DNA of 64,000 nt, from contig NZ_JAUSUJ010000005.1 of the NCBI RefSeq assembly GCF_030813915.1, positions 62,001 to 126,000 of the forward strand, read 5' to 3'. The position numbers were made by a program, and so were the translations under genes. The notes under the pieces are model-generated. The model worked only from the letters and a program-made list of their open reading frames with translations, did no database searches and was not told where the DNA came from. Shown here piece after piece: positions 20,559 through 30,298 of this stretch (position 1 is its first letter; the number at the start of each line of letters is the position of its first letter). The DNA is from Rhodoplanes tepidamans (GTDB lineage: Bacteria > Pseudomonadota > Alphaproteobacteria > Rhizobiales > Xanthobacteraceae).

Positions 20559-21191
20559 ATGAACAAGCCATCTCCTCCGCCCGTCCTCGCCGATGCGCCG
20601 GCCGATGTGACGCTCGAAGGCCCGGAGCTGCTCGGTCCCGGCTTCCGCCGCTACGAGCGCTTCTCCGTCACGCTCGATCACGGCGGCACGCCGGCGACGC
20701 TGTCGCGCGACATCCTGCGCATCGGCCGCACCGTCGGCATGATCGCGGTGGATCTCGCCCGCGACGAGATCGTGCTGATCCGCCAGTTCCGCCTCGCCGC
20801 GCATCTCGCCACCGGCCACGGCGACATCGTCGAGATCCCGGCCGGCTACATCGACGGCGGCGAGACGCCGGAAGGCGCCGCTCATCGCGAATGCATCGAG
20901 GAGATCGGTGTCGCGCCGCGAGCGATGCGCGAGGTGTTCAGCTTCATGCCGGCGCCCGGCATGCTGGAGGAGTTCGCCCATATCTTCCTGGTCTCGGTCG
21001 ACGCCGCGCAGGTGCCCGAGCAGGCGGGCGCGACCTACGAGATCGAGCACACGCGCCCGGTCCGCGTCCCGATCGACGAGGCGATCGCGTCGCTCTCGGC
21101 CGGCGCCGTCCACAACGGCTACCTGCTCCTGGCGCTGCAGTGGCTGGCGCTCAACCGCCACCGGCTCGCCGTCCTGCTCGGAGAGGATTGA
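20559..21191 (+). CDS. Nudix hydrolase (ADP-ribose pyrophosphatase-like)
   Basis: A 210-residue Nudix pyrophosphohydrolase. The complete Nudix box GX5EX7REX2EEXGU is visible as GYIDGGETPEGAAHRE followed by CIEEIGV. The preceding IVLIRQFRLAAH and EIPAGYIDGGE, and the FMPAPGMLEE segment after the box, are characteristic of the ADP-ribose/nucleoside-diphosphate-sugar pyrophosphatase branch. The start at 20559 is chosen over an in-frame ATG 84 bases upstream because the intervening residues do not resemble protein of this family. The next gene begins five bases after the stop. Confidence 0.88.
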   Translation: MNKPSPPPVLADAPADVTLEGPELLGPGFRRYERFSVTLDHGGTPATLSRDILRIGRTVGMIAVDLARDEIVLIRQFRLAAHLATGHGDIVEIPAGYIDGGETPEGAAHRECIEEIGVAPRAMREVFSFMPAPGMLEEFAHIFLVSVDAAQVPEQAGATYEIEHTRPVRVPIDEAIASLSAGAVHNGYLLLALQWLALNRHRLAVLLGED

Positions 21192-21195
21192 TCGC

Positions 21196-21888
21196 ATGCA
21201 GCTCACCAGACGAGGCGCCGTCGCGGCGCTGGCGGCGACCGCGGCGTCGGCGACGCTCGCACCCGCCGGCCGCGCCCAGGACGGCGCGCTGTTCCCGATC
21301 CGGGGCGAGGACGGCAAGCCGGTCGTCAACTACAAGGTGCCTGTCGAACTCGAGAGCCGGATCGAGGAGTTGCCCGGCGTCGTCGTGATCGGCAACCCGA
21401 AAGGCGACGTGACGCTCGCCGAGTTCTACGACCTCAACTGCCCGTTCTGCCGCAAGGCGGCGGCCGATGCGGCGGCGCTCGTCGCCGCCGACCGGGAGTT
21501 GCGGCTGGTGCTGGTGCCGTTCCCGGTACTCGGCGTGCCCTCCATCCAGGCGGGCCGGGTCGAGCTCGCGGTCGCCAAGGTCGGCACGCCGGCCCAGTTC
21601 CAGGCGTTCCACCGCGAGATCTTCTCCGGCCGCGGCACCGTCGACGGCAAGCGTGCGCTCGCCGTGGTGAAGGCGATCGGCCTGTCCGTCCCGGCCGTCA
21701 CCAGGGCCGCCGACGACGATTCGATCACCGAGACGATGATCGCGCATGTGCGGCTCGGCAACGCCCTCGGCCTGCAGGCGACGCCGTCGTGGATCGTCAA
21801 GGGCCTCGCGGTGCTGGGCCATCCGGGCCGCCGGGCCCTGGAGCAGATGATCGCCTCGGTGCGCCGCTGCGACCAGCCGAGCTGCTGA
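21196..21888 (+). CDS. Tat-exported DsbA-family thiol oxidoreductase
   Basis: A 230-residue periplasmic thioredoxin-fold protein. A twin-arginine signal (MQLTRRGAVAALAATAASAT, cleaved near GRAQ) precedes a DsbA/BdbD-like domain with a CPFC redox motif at residues 82-85 and a cis-proline in ATPSWIV. Two further cysteines near the C-terminus (RRCDQPSC) could form a second disulfide. It is probably involved in disulfide formation or thiol redox control in the periplasm. The gene is five bases downstream of the Nudix gene. Confidence 0.87.
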   Translation: MQLTRRGAVAALAATAASATLAPAGRAQDGALFPIRGEDGKPVVNYKVPVELESRIEELPGVVVIGNPKGDVTLAEFYDLNCPFCRKAAADAAALVAADRELRLVLVPFPVLGVPSIQAGRVELAVAKVGTPAQFQAFHREIFSGRGTVDGKRALAVVKAIGLSVPAVTRAADDDSITETMIAHVRLGNALGLQATPSWIVKGLAVLGHPGRRALEQMIASVRRCDQPSC

Positions 21889-21911
21889 GCGGGGGTGATG
21901 CCGCCCGCCTT

Positions 21912-22460
21912 TCAGCCGCGCCGCTGGACGAAGTAGGGCTTGTCCTTCAGCTTCAGCATCACCACCGGGCTCGCCATCAAGAGGGCGCCGCCGACCACCG
22001 CACCGGTGGCGGTGACGAAGTCGAGCCGGCCCGCGGCGGCCGCGGCGGCGAAGATCGCGATGCCGAGCGGCAGGAACAGCACGACCGCGGTGACGAGCCC
22101 GGGCGAGAAGCGGCCACGCGTCGCGACGAACGGCAGAATGTGGAAGAAGCAGGCGTTGATCAGCATCAGCGCGGCGTAGGTGAGCGGCGCCCAGGGCAGC
22201 GTCGGCGCCAGCATGCCCTGGGCGATGCCGAGCGCGACCACGACCGAGTTCGTCACGTAGAAGTCCGGCCACTCGACCGGCAGGCCGATGACGCCGCGCG
22301 CCCAGTTGCGCCAGTCGAACGTGTACTCTTCGAGGATGTGGACCGCATAGGCGGCCATGGCGAGCCAGGAGAGGTCGACGAGGGAGAGGTCGGGGGTCAT
22401 GGGGCGCTCCTCGAAGGCTCCGGCGGGACCGCCGCCGGTCGATCTCGTCTCCGCACTCAT
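21912..22460 (-). CDS. HXXEE-domain membrane protein
   Basis: A 182-residue integral membrane protein with four or five hydrophobic segments. It carries the namesake motif of the HXXEE family (PF13787) as HILEEY at residues 41-46, in the first predicted helix, and further conserved histidines in the second half (NACFFHILPF). The conserved His/Glu set suggests a metal site, but no function is established. ATG 22460 overlaps the NlpC/P60 stop, although M21 is also a possible start. It probably shares a transcript with the two upstream genes. Confidence 0.75.
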   Translation of the reverse strand: MSAETRSTGGGPAGAFEERPMTPDLSLVDLSWLAMAAYAVHILEEYTFDWRNWARGVIGLPVEWPDFYVTNSVVVALGIAQGMLAPTLPWAPLTYAALMLINACFFHILPFVATRGRFSPGLVTAVVLFLPLGIAIFAAAAAAGRLDFVTATGAVVGGALLMASPVVMLKLKDKPYFVQRRG

Positions 22461-23323
22461 CCCAGCGCGGTCGCGCCGGCGAGCCGCCGCATGCCGGTGA
22501 CGATGCCGCCCGCGCCCGCGATGCGGGCGACGGCCGCGGCGGTCGGCTCGACCGCGACGCTCATGTGATGCGCATTGGCGTGCAGGACCGTCGTCGCGTC
22601 GCGCACGATCGCGACGTGTCCCGTCCAGAACACCAGGTCGCCGCGCCGCAGCGTGGCGAGATCGGCGGGATCATCGAGTGGTGTACCGAGCTCGCGCTCC
22701 TGCATGTCGCTGTCGCGGGGCGCAGCGATCCCGGCGGCGGCGAGCGATACCTGCACGAGGCCGGAGCAGTCGAGCCCGAGGCTCGTCCTGCCGCCCCACA
22801 GATAGGGCGTGCCGACGAATTTTTCGGCGATCGCGACGAAGTCCGGTTCGACGGCATCGACCGGCGCCAGATGCGCCGCGAACACGAAGCCGCCGCTCGC
22901 CAGCCCGGCGAACCCGCCATCACTCCGCACGACCGCCACCCGGGCGCCGAGCGACAGCGTCATCGCGGGTGGCGTCTTGATCGACGGCGCCGGGAACACG
23001 AAGGTGCGCAGCGCCGCGACGCGGTGCGTCGGCACCGGACCGGGCGCTCCCAGGGCCTCGCTCGGCAGATACCCCACATAGCCGTCCGCGAGCTGCGCCC
23101 ACGACCAGCCCTCGTCGTCCGCCTCGTAGACCGTCACGGTCTCTCCGAACAGCGCTTCTGTATCGAGCGGCGCGTCGGGCTCGCGACGGCGCCGCAGCGG
23201 CGCCTGCGCCGCGACCACGGCGCGCGGCACGCCCTCGACGAACCGCTCGGCCGCGACCCGGCCGCGGAGATGCGCGGCCGCGAGGTCCGGCCTCGCCGGG
23301 GTCAGGCGGGGATCGAAGGTCAT
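22457..23323 (-). CDS. NlpC/P60 family cell-wall hydrolase with SH3-like domain
   Basis: A 288-residue putative gamma-D-glutamyl-diamino acid endopeptidase. An N-terminal bacterial SH3-like region (about residues 45-150) precedes the NlpC/P60 cysteine-peptidase domain, with catalytic Cys186 in LGLDCSGLVQ, His236 in WTGHVAIVRD, and a third polar residue around His248. The PYLWGGRTS segment before the Cys is typical. There is no signal peptide. The ATG at 23323 overlaps the stop of the aminopeptidase gene, so the two are coupled; this pairing is widespread in alphaproteobacteria and suggests peptide recycling. Confidence 0.9.
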   Translation of the reverse strand: MTFDPRLTPARPDLAAAHLRGRVAAERFVEGVPRAVVAAQAPLRRRREPDAPLDTEALFGETVTVYEADDEGWSWAQLADGYVGYLPSEALGAPGPVPTHRVAALRTFVFPAPSIKTPPAMTLSLGARVAVVRSDGGFAGLASGGFVFAAHLAPVDAVEPDFVAIAEKFVGTPYLWGGRTSLGLDCSGLVQVSLAAAGIAAPRDSDMQERELGTPLDDPADLATLRRGDLVFWTGHVAIVRDATTVLHANAHHMSVAVEPTAAAVARIAGAGGIVTGMRRLAGATALG

Positions 23324-24696
23324 CCGTAGCGTTCGCACAGCAGCGCGTAGAGGGCGCGCGCGGCCTGGCACTCGCCGCCTTCCGGGCGGCCGGGCTTCGC
23401 CGACGGGGTCCAGGCGTAGATGTCGAGATGCAGCCAGCTCTTCGCCGCGGCGACGAAGCGGCCGAGAAAGAGCGCACACAGGATCGAGCCGGCGAAGCCG
23501 GACGTGCCGACATTGTTCACGTCGGCGACCTTCGACTCGATCATCTGGTCGTAGGGATGCCACAGCGGCAGGCGCCACAGCGGATCGTTCTCGGCGGCGG
23601 CATGCCTGGCGAGCGCGTCCGCCAGCCCGTCGTCGTCCGTATAGAAGGGCGGCAGGTCGGGGCCGAGGGCGACGCGCGCCGCGCCCGTCAGCGTGCCCAT
23701 GTCGATCAGCAGCTCCGGCGCCTCCTCGTCGGCGAGGGTGAGCGCGTCGGCGAGCACGAGACGGCCTTCCGCGTCGGTGTTGCCGATCTCGACCGTGAGG
23801 CCCTTGCGCGACGGATAGACGTCGAGCGGCCGGAACGCGTCGCCCGAGACGGCGTTCTCCACGGCCGGGATCAGCACGCGCAGCCTTAGGCGCAGGCCGC
23901 GCCCCATGATCATGTGGGCGAGCGCCAGCACGGTCGCGGCGCCGCCCATGTCCTTCTTCATCAGGCGCATCGAGGCCTCGGTCTTGAGGTCGAGGCCACC
24001 GGTGTCGAAGCACACGCCCTTGCCGACCAGCGTCACCTTGGGGGCGGACGGATCGCCCCAGGCGAGGTCGATCAGCCGCGGCGCCCGGGTCGAGGCGCGG
24101 CCGACCGCGTGGACGAGCGGCAGGTTCGCGGCGAGGAGATCGTCGCCGACGATGCTGCGCAGGCTCGCGCCGTGCCGGTCGGCGAGCTTCTTCGCCACCT
24201 CCTCGAGCTCGGCCGGCCCCATGTCGTTCGACGGCGTGTTGACGAGGTCGCGGGCGAGGTACACGGCCTCGGCGACGCAGGGCAGATCGGCGCCGGAACC
24301 ATCCGGCGGCACCAGGCGGACCTCGCGCTCGCCGCCCTTCTGGTACCGGCCGAACCGATAGGCGCCGAGCGCGAAGGCGAGCGCGGCGAGCCGCGCGTCG
24401 GCCGGAGGCTCGGCGAACCGGTAGGTGCCGCGCGGCAGCAGCGCCGGCAGACGGCCGGGCAGGAAGGGGTCGCGGCCGGCGAGGCCGGGCGGATCGACCC
24501 CGAACACCGCGGCGGCGAGACGTCCCTTCGCATCGGGCAGCAGCGCATGGCGCCCGGGCTTGGGCTCGAAACCGGTCGCCTCGGCAAACGCGATGGCGGC
24601 CGGATCGAGCCGCGCCCGCACCTGCGGCCAGGTGCCGGGATCGACCAGCCAGATCGGGGTCGCGGTGGTGCCGTCGGTCGCGAAAGCCGGTTGCAT
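23320..24696 (-). CDS. Leucyl aminopeptidase family protein (M17)
   Basis: A 458-residue cytoplasmic metallo-aminopeptidase. The M17 signature NTDAEGRL occurs at residues 306-313. The other metal and catalytic residues are present: K226 and D231 in GKGVCFDTGG, D249 in MKKDMGGA, and D308, E310 and R312 in the signature. The N-terminal domain is shorter and unlike E. coli PepA, which fits the alphaproteobacterial PepA/PepB-like branch. It is coupled to the NlpC/P60 gene by a four-base overlap. Confidence 0.93.
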   Translation of the reverse strand: MQPAFATDGTTATPIWLVDPGTWPQVRARLDPAAIAFAEATGFEPKPGRHALLPDAKGRLAAAVFGVDPPGLAGRDPFLPGRLPALLPRGTYRFAEPPADARLAALAFALGAYRFGRYQKGGEREVRLVPPDGSGADLPCVAEAVYLARDLVNTPSNDMGPAELEEVAKKLADRHGASLRSIVGDDLLAANLPLVHAVGRASTRAPRLIDLAWGDPSAPKVTLVGKGVCFDTGGLDLKTEASMRLMKKDMGGAATVLALAHMIMGRGLRLRLRVLIPAVENAVSGDAFRPLDVYPSRKGLTVEIGNTDAEGRLVLADALTLADEEAPELLIDMGTLTGAARVALGPDLPPFYTDDDGLADALARHAAAENDPLWRLPLWHPYDQMIESKVADVNNVGTSGFAGSILCALFLGRFVAAAKSWLHLDIYAWTPSAKPGRPEGGECQAARALYALLCERYG

Positions 24697-24869
24697 GCGG
24701 AAGTGGTCCCTCGTCGCGGAACCATGCTGCTAGCACGCGGCCGGGCCGACTTGAAGCAGCCCGTCCGGCGCGGCTGCCCGGCATGCCGCGGCGCGCGTGG
24801 ACGGCCGCACGGGGTTCGACTATTCGGTTCGGCAGGCGCGCCGCAGAGCGCCCGGCACGAGGACCCCGC

Positions 24870-25496
24870 ATGGCGATCGAGTTCTACACCTACAGCACCC
24901 CCAACGGCCGCAAGATCAGCGTCGCCCTGGAGGAGATGGGCCTGCCCTACACGGTGAAGGTGATCGACATCACCAAGAACCAGCAGTTCGATCCCGCCTT
25001 CCTGGCGATCAGCCCGAACAACAAGATCCCGGCCATCGTCGACTCCGAGGGGCCGGGCGGCGCCCCGATCAGCGTCTTCGAGTCGGGCGCGATCCTGATC
25101 TATCTGGCCGAGAAGACCGGCCTGTTCATGCCGAAGGATCTGCGCGCCCGGGTGCCGGTGCTCGAGTGGCTGATGTTCCAGATGGGCGGCTTCGGCCCGA
25201 TGCCGGGGCAGGTGCACCACTTCATCGGGCTGGAGAACGAGCAGGACCGTCGCTACGGGCTGGAGCGCTTCTCCAAGGAGACGCAGCGGCTGTACGGCGT
25301 GATGGACCGCCGTCTCGCCGATCACGCCTTCTTCGCCGGCGACATCTCGATCGCCGACTTCGCGATCGTCGGCTGGGCGTGGCGGCACGAGCGCCACAAG
25401 ATCGATCTCGCCCAGTATCCCAACGTGAAGCGCTGGTACGAGACCATGATGGCCCGTCCGGGCGTCGCCAAGGGCTTCGCGGTGCCGCTGAGCTGA
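24870..25496 (+). CDS. Glutathione S-transferase, Nu-class (YfcG/YghU-like)
   Basis: A 208-residue glutathione transferase. The N-terminal thioredoxin-like domain has FYTYSTPNGRKISVALEEMG, where the Thr/Asn active-site pattern is typical of disulfide-bond oxidoreductases YfcG/YghU, and the glutathione-binding NNKIPAIVD and FESGAILIYLAEKTG. The C-terminal helical domain includes FFAGDISIADFAIVGWAW. The ATG at 24870 was chosen because homology begins at once with MAIEFYTY; the upstream in-frame ATG adds non-homologous residues. Confidence 0.92.
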   Translation: MAIEFYTYSTPNGRKISVALEEMGLPYTVKVIDITKNQQFDPAFLAISPNNKIPAIVDSEGPGGAPISVFESGAILIYLAEKTGLFMPKDLRARVPVLEWLMFQMGGFGPMPGQVHHFIGLENEQDRRYGLERFSKETQRLYGVMDRRLADHAFFAGDISIADFAIVGWAWRHERHKIDLAQYPNVKRWYETMMARPGVAKGFAVPLS

Positions 25497-25513
25497 GCCG
25501 GACACGATCCGGC

Positions 25514-25542
25514 GTGGCGGCGGAACGACACCCCGCCGCCAC
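25514..25542 (+). terminator. Probable terminator hairpin after the glutathione transferase gene
   Basis: A perfect 10-bp stem, GTGGCGGCGG (25514-25523) with CCGCCGCCAC (25533-25542) and a nine-base loop, starts 17 bases after the stop. There is no U-tract, so it may only slow or help Rho-dependent termination. Confidence 0.5.
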
Positions 25543-25651
25543 CGCTTCGCCATCTCGCTACGACGTGAAAACTTTAACCGGACGTTAGGGTTAACGGTCT
25601 ATTGCTGATCTCGTGCCGGAGCCCGCGGCCCGGCCCGAGTGAGGTTCCGCC

Positions 25652-26500
25652 GTGTCCCCTTCCGTTCGCATTCCCCGCCTCGTCGCCTCCGCCGCCTGCC
25701 TCGGGCTCCTCGCCCTCTCGACGGCCGGCTGCACCACCACGGGCAACACCCTCGCCTCCGCCCTGAGCTCGGCCGGACGCGGCGACCGGACCGCCTCTGT
25801 CCCCGCCGAGACGACGCAGCCGCGCACCGAGGCGGAATGGCGACGCGACGCCGAAGCCTACGCGGCCCGCTATCGGGCAGACCCCTCCGACGCGAACAAC
25901 GCGATGGCCTATGCCAAGGCGCTGACCGCCACCGACCAGCGCGCCCAGGCCGTGTCGGTGCTGGAACAGGCCTCGCTGCGCAATCCCAAGAACCAGGCGC
26001 TGCTCGGCGCCTTCGGTCGGGCGCTCGCCGATGCCGGCCGCTGGGACCAGGCGCTGGAGGTGCTCGGCCGCGCCCACAGTCCCGACCGGCCGGACTGGCG
26101 CATCCTCTCCGCGCAGGGCACGGTGCTCGACCAGCTCGGCCGCCACAAGGAGGCGCAGGCCTATTATTCGACCGCTCTCAAGATCGCGCCGGACGAACCC
26201 TCGGTGCTGTCCAATCTCGGCCTCTCCTACGCGCTCGCCAGGGATCTCAAGAAGGCCGAGGCGACGCTGCGCCGCGCCGCCGCGCGGTCGGACGCCGATC
26301 CGCGGGTGCGCCAGAACCTCGCCCTGGTGGTCGGCCTGCAGGGTCGCTTCGGCGACGCCGAGACGATCGCCAAGGCCGACCTGCCGCCCGACGAGGCGGC
26401 TGCCAACGTGACCTATCTGCGCGAGATGCTGGCCGACAAGGGCGGCGACTGGAAGCGCATGGGCCAGCAGCCCAAGATCGCGGCGCGCGGCAAGTCGTGA
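25652..26500 (+). CDS. tadD: TadD-like tetratricopeptide lipoprotein of the Tad pilus system
   Basis: A 282-residue outer-membrane lipoprotein, probably the pilotin/assembly factor of the Tad secretion machine. The lipobox STAGC gives lipidation at C27 after a Sec signal. Tetratricopeptide helices follow from about residue 65 (for example DPSDANNAMAYAKAL, NPKNQALLGAFGRAL, APDEPSVLSNLGLSYALARD). It is convergent with, but next to, the main minus-strand tad operon. The upstream region has TTAACC/GGTTAA motifs at 25572-25593 that may belong to its promoter. Confidence 0.88.
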   Translation: MSPSVRIPRLVASAACLGLLALSTAGCTTTGNTLASALSSAGRGDRTASVPAETTQPRTEAEWRRDAEAYAARYRADPSDANNAMAYAKALTATDQRAQAVSVLEQASLRNPKNQALLGAFGRALADAGRWDQALEVLGRAHSPDRPDWRILSAQGTVLDQLGRHKEAQAYYSTALKIAPDEPSVLSNLGLSYALARDLKKAEATLRRAAARSDADPRVRQNLALVVGLQGRFGDAETIAKADLPPDEAAANVTYLREMLADKGGDWKRMGQQPKIAARGKS

Positions 26501-26512
26501 CGCTCGGCTCTT

Positions 26513-26660
26513 GCCCTCTCCCGACGGGAGAGGGTCGGGCGCGAGCGCAGCTCGCGACCGGGGTGAGGGCCGTATGCGCCGATGGCTGGTGTCGACTCGC
26601 CCTCACCCGCGATCCGCGCCTTCCCGGTGAACCGCGACCTCGCCCGCCGGAGAGAGGTGA
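26513..26660. repeat. Composite palindromic intergenic element, full copy (family A)
   Basis: This element lies between the convergent tadD and tadC genes. It begins CCCTCTCCCGACGGGAGAGG, continues GTCGGGCGCGAGCGCAGCTC and CGCGACCGGGGTGAGGGC, and contains the complementary CGCCCTCACCC half. The first 75 bases almost repeat the copy at 2455. The right end is degenerate (GAGAGAGGTGAAGGTGAGG). It may double as a bidirectional terminator. Confidence 0.8.
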
Positions 26661-26687
26661 AGGTGAGGCTGCGGCATCGTAACGCCG

Positions 26688-27653
26688 TCACTTCAGCGCC
26701 ATCACCTGGATCGCCGCCGGGCCGAGAATCACGATGAACAACACCGGCAGGAAGAACACGATCATCGGCACGGTGAGCTTGGGCGGCAGCGCCGCGGCCT
26801 TCTTCTCGGCCTCGGCCATGCGCATGTCGCGGTTCTCCTGCGCCATCACCCGCAACGCGTTCGCCATCGGCGTGCCGTAGCGCTCCGACTGCTGCAGCGC
26901 CAGGCAGACCGACTTGACGCCTTCCAGGCCGGTGCGCTTGGCGAGGTTCTCGTACGCCTGCTTGCGGTCCGGCAGGTAGGAGAGCTCGGCCGTCGTGAGG
27001 GTGAACTCCTCGGCGAGCGGGATCGACTGTGCGCCGACCTCCTGGCTCACCTTTCGCAGCGCCGCCTCGATCGACATGCCTGCCTCGACGCAGATCAGCA
27101 GGAGATCGAGCGCGTCCGGGAAGGCGCGCCGGATCGAGAGCTGCCGCTTCTGGATCTTGTTCTTGAGGATCAGCGGCGGAAGCTGGATGCCGAAAAAGGT
27201 CGCGGCGATGCAGATGCCGATCTTGATCGTAGTCGGCTGGTCGAGGTCGAGCAGGAAGAAGACGTAGACGATCGACAGCACCATCAGGACGAGCGGCGCG
27301 ACCATCCGGAAGAACAGGAAGCCGACATAGGGCGCCGAGCCGCGATAGCCGGCCTGGGTCAGGAGCGTGCGCGCCTCCTCCTGGCCGAGCCACTTGTTGA
27401 GGTTGAACTGCTCGACCACACGCTGCATGTACTGCTTCGGGGTCGCCCGCAGCTTCACCCGGTCGCCGCGCGCCATCCGCTCGCGCTCGCGCTGGCGGAT
27501 CTTCTCGCGCTCGATCGCCACCGCGTTCATGCGCTTCGACAGCGTGTCGCCGGCGAGCAGCGGCATGGCGAGCGTCACGACCGTTGCGCCCGCCGCGATG
27601 GCCGCCAGGATCATCATGATCAGGCGGGTGTCGTGGAGAATGTCGATGATCAT
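26688..27653 (-). CDS. tadC: Tad pilus inner-membrane platform protein TadC
   Basis: A 321-residue polytopic membrane protein of the type II secretion F (GspF) family, one half of the Tad inner-membrane platform. A hydrophobic N-terminal helix, two helices around residues 115-150, the conserved cytoplasmic FPDALDLLLICVEAGMSIEA segment, and the C-terminal IVFFLPVLFIVILGPAAIQV helix are visible. It is the last gene of the operon, nine bases after tadB. Confidence 0.92.
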   Translation of the reverse strand: MIIDILHDTRLIMMILAAIAAGATVVTLAMPLLAGDTLSKRMNAVAIEREKIRQRERERMARGDRVKLRATPKQYMQRVVEQFNLNKWLGQEEARTLLTQAGYRGSAPYVGFLFFRMVAPLVLMVLSIVYVFFLLDLDQPTTIKIGICIAATFFGIQLPPLILKNKIQKRQLSIRRAFPDALDLLLICVEAGMSIEAALRKVSQEVGAQSIPLAEEFTLTTAELSYLPDRKQAYENLAKRTGLEGVKSVCLALQQSERYGTPMANALRVMAQENRDMRMAEAEKKAAALPPKLTVPMIVFFLPVLFIVILGPAAIQVMALK

Positions 27654-27662
27654 GGCCGGCCC

Positions 27663-28640
27663 TCAGAAATCGAACGTGATCATCTTCTTCATCACCAGCA
27701 CGCCGGCCGCCATCCAGGCGGCCGAGCAGGCGAGAAGAACGTGCCCGGTCGGGTGCGTCCACAGGAGCGAGATGTAGTTCGGGCTCGTGATGTAGACGGT
27801 CAGCATGACGACCGGCGGCAGCGCGCCGATGATGGTCGCGGAGGCCTTCGCCTCCATCGACATCGCCTTGATCTTCTCCTTCATCTTCTTGCGGTCGCGC
27901 AGCACCCGCGAGAGATTGCCCAGCGCCTCCGAGAGATTGCCGCCGGCCTGCTGCTGGATCGCCACGACGATGCCGAAGAAGTTCGCCTCCGGCAGCGGGA
28001 TCCGCTCGTAGAGGCGGCCGCAGGCCTCGCCGAGCGGCATGCCGACCGTCTGGGTCTCCAGGATGGCGCGGAACTCGCTGCGGATCGGCTCCTCGGAGTC
28101 GAGGACGATGACCTTCATCGAATCGAACAGAGGCAGCCCGGCCTTGATGCCGCGCACGATGACGTCCACGGCATCGGGAAAGTGCTCGAGGAACTTGGCC
28201 TCGCGGCGCTTGCGAAGGAAGGAGAGGAGCCAGTTCGGCAGGCCGGCACCGGCGCCGAAGCCGAGCCCTAGCGCAGGGAGGAGCCCGCCACCGGCGAGGA
28301 ACACCAGCGCGAACACCGAGACGCCGAGGACGATGCTGATGGTGACGAACTTGCGCTTGGACCAGTCCAGGCCGGCGCGGGCGATCCGTGCCGAGAGCGA
28401 CGGCCGGTTGACCTTCCTGCCGCGTGCCTCGATTTCCTTGAGGGTCTCCTCGACCTGCTCGCGCCGGGCCCGTTGCGGCGAGCGCGCCGAGGCCTTGCGG
28501 GCCGGCTCGGCGCGCACGACGCTACCGAAGCGCTCCTCCGCCGCCTTCTCGCCCGACAGCATCGGGTAAAGGAAAACCCAGGCGACCCCGCCGACCGACA
28601 TGGTCACCAGGAACACGAGCGCGATGGTCTGCAGGGTCAT
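27663..28640 (-). CDS. tadB: Tad pilus inner-membrane platform protein TadB
   Basis: A 325-residue GspF-family membrane protein that forms the Tad platform with TadC. The N-terminal helix (LQTIALVFLVTMSVGGVAWV) is followed by a basic cytoplasmic region, a helix pair near residues 95-140, the signature HFPDAVDVIVRGIKAGLPLF, and VVAIQQQAGGNLSEALGNLS, typical of TadB. The start at 28640 is chosen because the 26 upstream residues in frame are non-homologous. Confidence 0.92.
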   Translation of the reverse strand: MTLQTIALVFLVTMSVGGVAWVFLYPMLSGEKAAEERFGSVVRAEPARKASARSPQRARREQVEETLKEIEARGRKVNRPSLSARIARAGLDWSKRKFVTISIVLGVSVFALVFLAGGGLLPALGLGFGAGAGLPNWLLSFLRKRREAKFLEHFPDAVDVIVRGIKAGLPLFDSMKVIVLDSEEPIRSEFRAILETQTVGMPLGEACGRLYERIPLPEANFFGIVVAIQQQAGGNLSEALGNLSRVLRDRKKMKEKIKAMSMEAKASATIIGALPPVVMLTVYITSPNYISLLWTHPTGHVLLACSAAWMAAGVLVMKKMITFDF

Positions 28641-28749
28641 GACCGTACTCCCCGCGCCGCCCGCCCTCCCCTGCCGGAGACGCCGGGACGGCGCGTTACA
28701 CAACGCGACACACACCATGTCCGGCGCCGACGGCGCCGGACCAAACCCG

Positions 28750-30279
28750 TCACGGTGCGACCGCCTCCGCCGCGTCGAGGGCGGCGGCGAGCCGCACGTC
28801 CTCGCCGAAGTAACGCGCCCGCTCCCAGAAGCGCGGACGACCGATCCCGGTCGACCGGTGACGTCCGATCAGGCGGCCATTGGCGTCCTCGCCCAGGAGG
28901 TCGTACAGGAACAGGTCCTGGGTGATGATGACGTCGCCTTCGAGCCCCATCACCTCGGTGATGTGGGTGATCTTGCGCGAGCCGTCGCGCAGGCGCGCCG
29001 CCTGGATGACCACGTCGACCGACGCGCACACCATCTCGCGGATGGTGCGCGAGGGCAGCGAGAAGCCGCCCATGGTGATCATGGACTCCAGGCGCGACAG
29101 CGCCTCGCGCGGATTGTTGGCGTGCAGCGTGCCCATCGAGCCGTCGTGACCCGTGTTCATCGCCTGCAGCAGGTCGAATGCCTCGGGTCCGCGCACCTCG
29201 CCGACGATGATCCGTTCGGGCCGCATGCGCAGGCAGTTGCGCACGAGGTCGCGCATCGTCACCTGGCCCTCGCCCTCGAGGTTGGGCGGCCGCGTCTCCA
29301 GCCGCACGACGTGGGGCTGCTGCAGCTGCAGCTCGGCCGCGTCCTCGCAGGTGATCACCCGCTCGTCGTCGTCGATGTAGCGGGTCAGGCAGTTGAGCAG
29401 CGTCGTCTTGCCCGAGCCGGTGCCGCCCGACACGATGGCGTTGACCCGGCAACGACCGACGATCTTGAGGATCTCGGCCCCCTCCGGCGAGATCGTGCCG
29501 TAGCGCACGAGCTGCTCGAGGGTGAGCTTGTCCTTCTTGAACTTCCGGATGGTGAGGGCCGGCCCGTCGATCGCCAGCGGCGGCACGATGACGTTGACGC
29601 GCGAGCCGTCCGGCAGGCGCGCGTCGCAGATCGGCGAGGATTCGTCGACACGCCGGCCGACTTGGCTGACGATGCGCTGGCAGATGTTGAGGAGCTGCTG
29701 GTTGTCGCGAAAGCGGATGCCGGTCTTCTGGATCTTGCCGGCGACCTCGATGTACACCGTGCCGGCACCGTTCACCATCACGTCGGCGATGTCGTCGCGC
29801 GCGAGCAGCGGCTCCAGCGGGCCGTAGCCGAGCACGTCGTTGCAGATGTCGTCGAGCAGCTCCTCCTGCTCGGCGATCGACATCACGATGTTCTTGATCG
29901 CGATGATCTCGTTGACGATGTCGCGGATCTCCTCGCGCGCCGATTCGGCGTCGAGGCGGGCGAGCTGGGCGAGGTCGATGGCTTCGATCAGGGCCCCGAA
30001 GATCGCGCTCTTGGTCTCGTAATAGGAGTCGGAACGGCGCGAATCGACCGCGGTCGGCACCCGCTGCGGCGCCGCGACCGGCTGGTCGGCGAGCGACGGC
30101 ACGCGGCCCGCCACTGTCGCCGGCGGCGGCACCATCGGGGCACCGAGCCCCGTCGAGGGGAACGGCGCGTGCCCCGGCTCGGTCCGCTCCGGCGGCGGCG
30201 GCGCCACCGGCGCGGGCGTCATCCGCGGCGGCTCTCTGGCTTCCGTCGGCAGGCCGGACCGTCTTCCGAACACGTGCAC
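28750..30279 (-). CDS. cpaF: Tad pilus secretion ATPase TadA/CpaF
   Basis: Hexameric ATPase of the type II/IV secretion superfamily that drives Flp pilus polymerisation. The 509-residue protein has a Pro-rich N-terminus, the N-domain ([12 protein letters not shown]-like [20 protein letters not shown]), Walker A in [13 protein letters not shown], the Asp box [20 protein letters not shown], Walker B-associated [20 protein letters not shown], and the His box [20 protein letters not shown]. It lies between cpaE and tadB in the operon. Confidence 0.96.
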   Translation of the reverse strand: MHVFGRRSGLPTEAREPPRMTPAPVAPPPPERTEPGHAPFPSTGLGAPMVPPPATVAGRVPSLADQPVAAPQRVPTAVDSRRSDSYYETKSAIFGALIEAIDLAQLARLDAESAREEIRDIVNEIIAIKNIVMSIAEQEELLDDICNDVLGYGPLEPLLARDDIADVMVNGAGTVYIEVAGKIQKTGIRFRDNQQLLNICQRIVSQVGRRVDESSPICDARLPDGSRVNVIVPPLAIDGPALTIRKFKKDKLTLEQLVRYGTISPEGAEILKIVGRCRVNAIVSGGTGSGKTTLLNCLTRYIDDDERVITCEDAAELQLQQPHVVRLETRPPNLEGEGQVTMRDLVRNCLRMRPERIIVGEVRGPEAFDLLQAMNTGHDGSMGTLHANNPREALSRLESMITMGGFSLPSRTIREMVCASVDVVIQAARLRDGSRKITHITEVMGLEGDVIITQDLFLYDLLGEDANGRLIGRHRSTGIGRPRFWERARYFGEDVRLAAALDAAEAVAP

Positions 30280-30298
30280 TCTCCGGGGCGGTTGAACT

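Noticed and set aside
25572-25593. CtrA site in front of tadD
   Set aside because: The TTAA halves are spaced by 13 bases rather than 7, so the match is not convincing.
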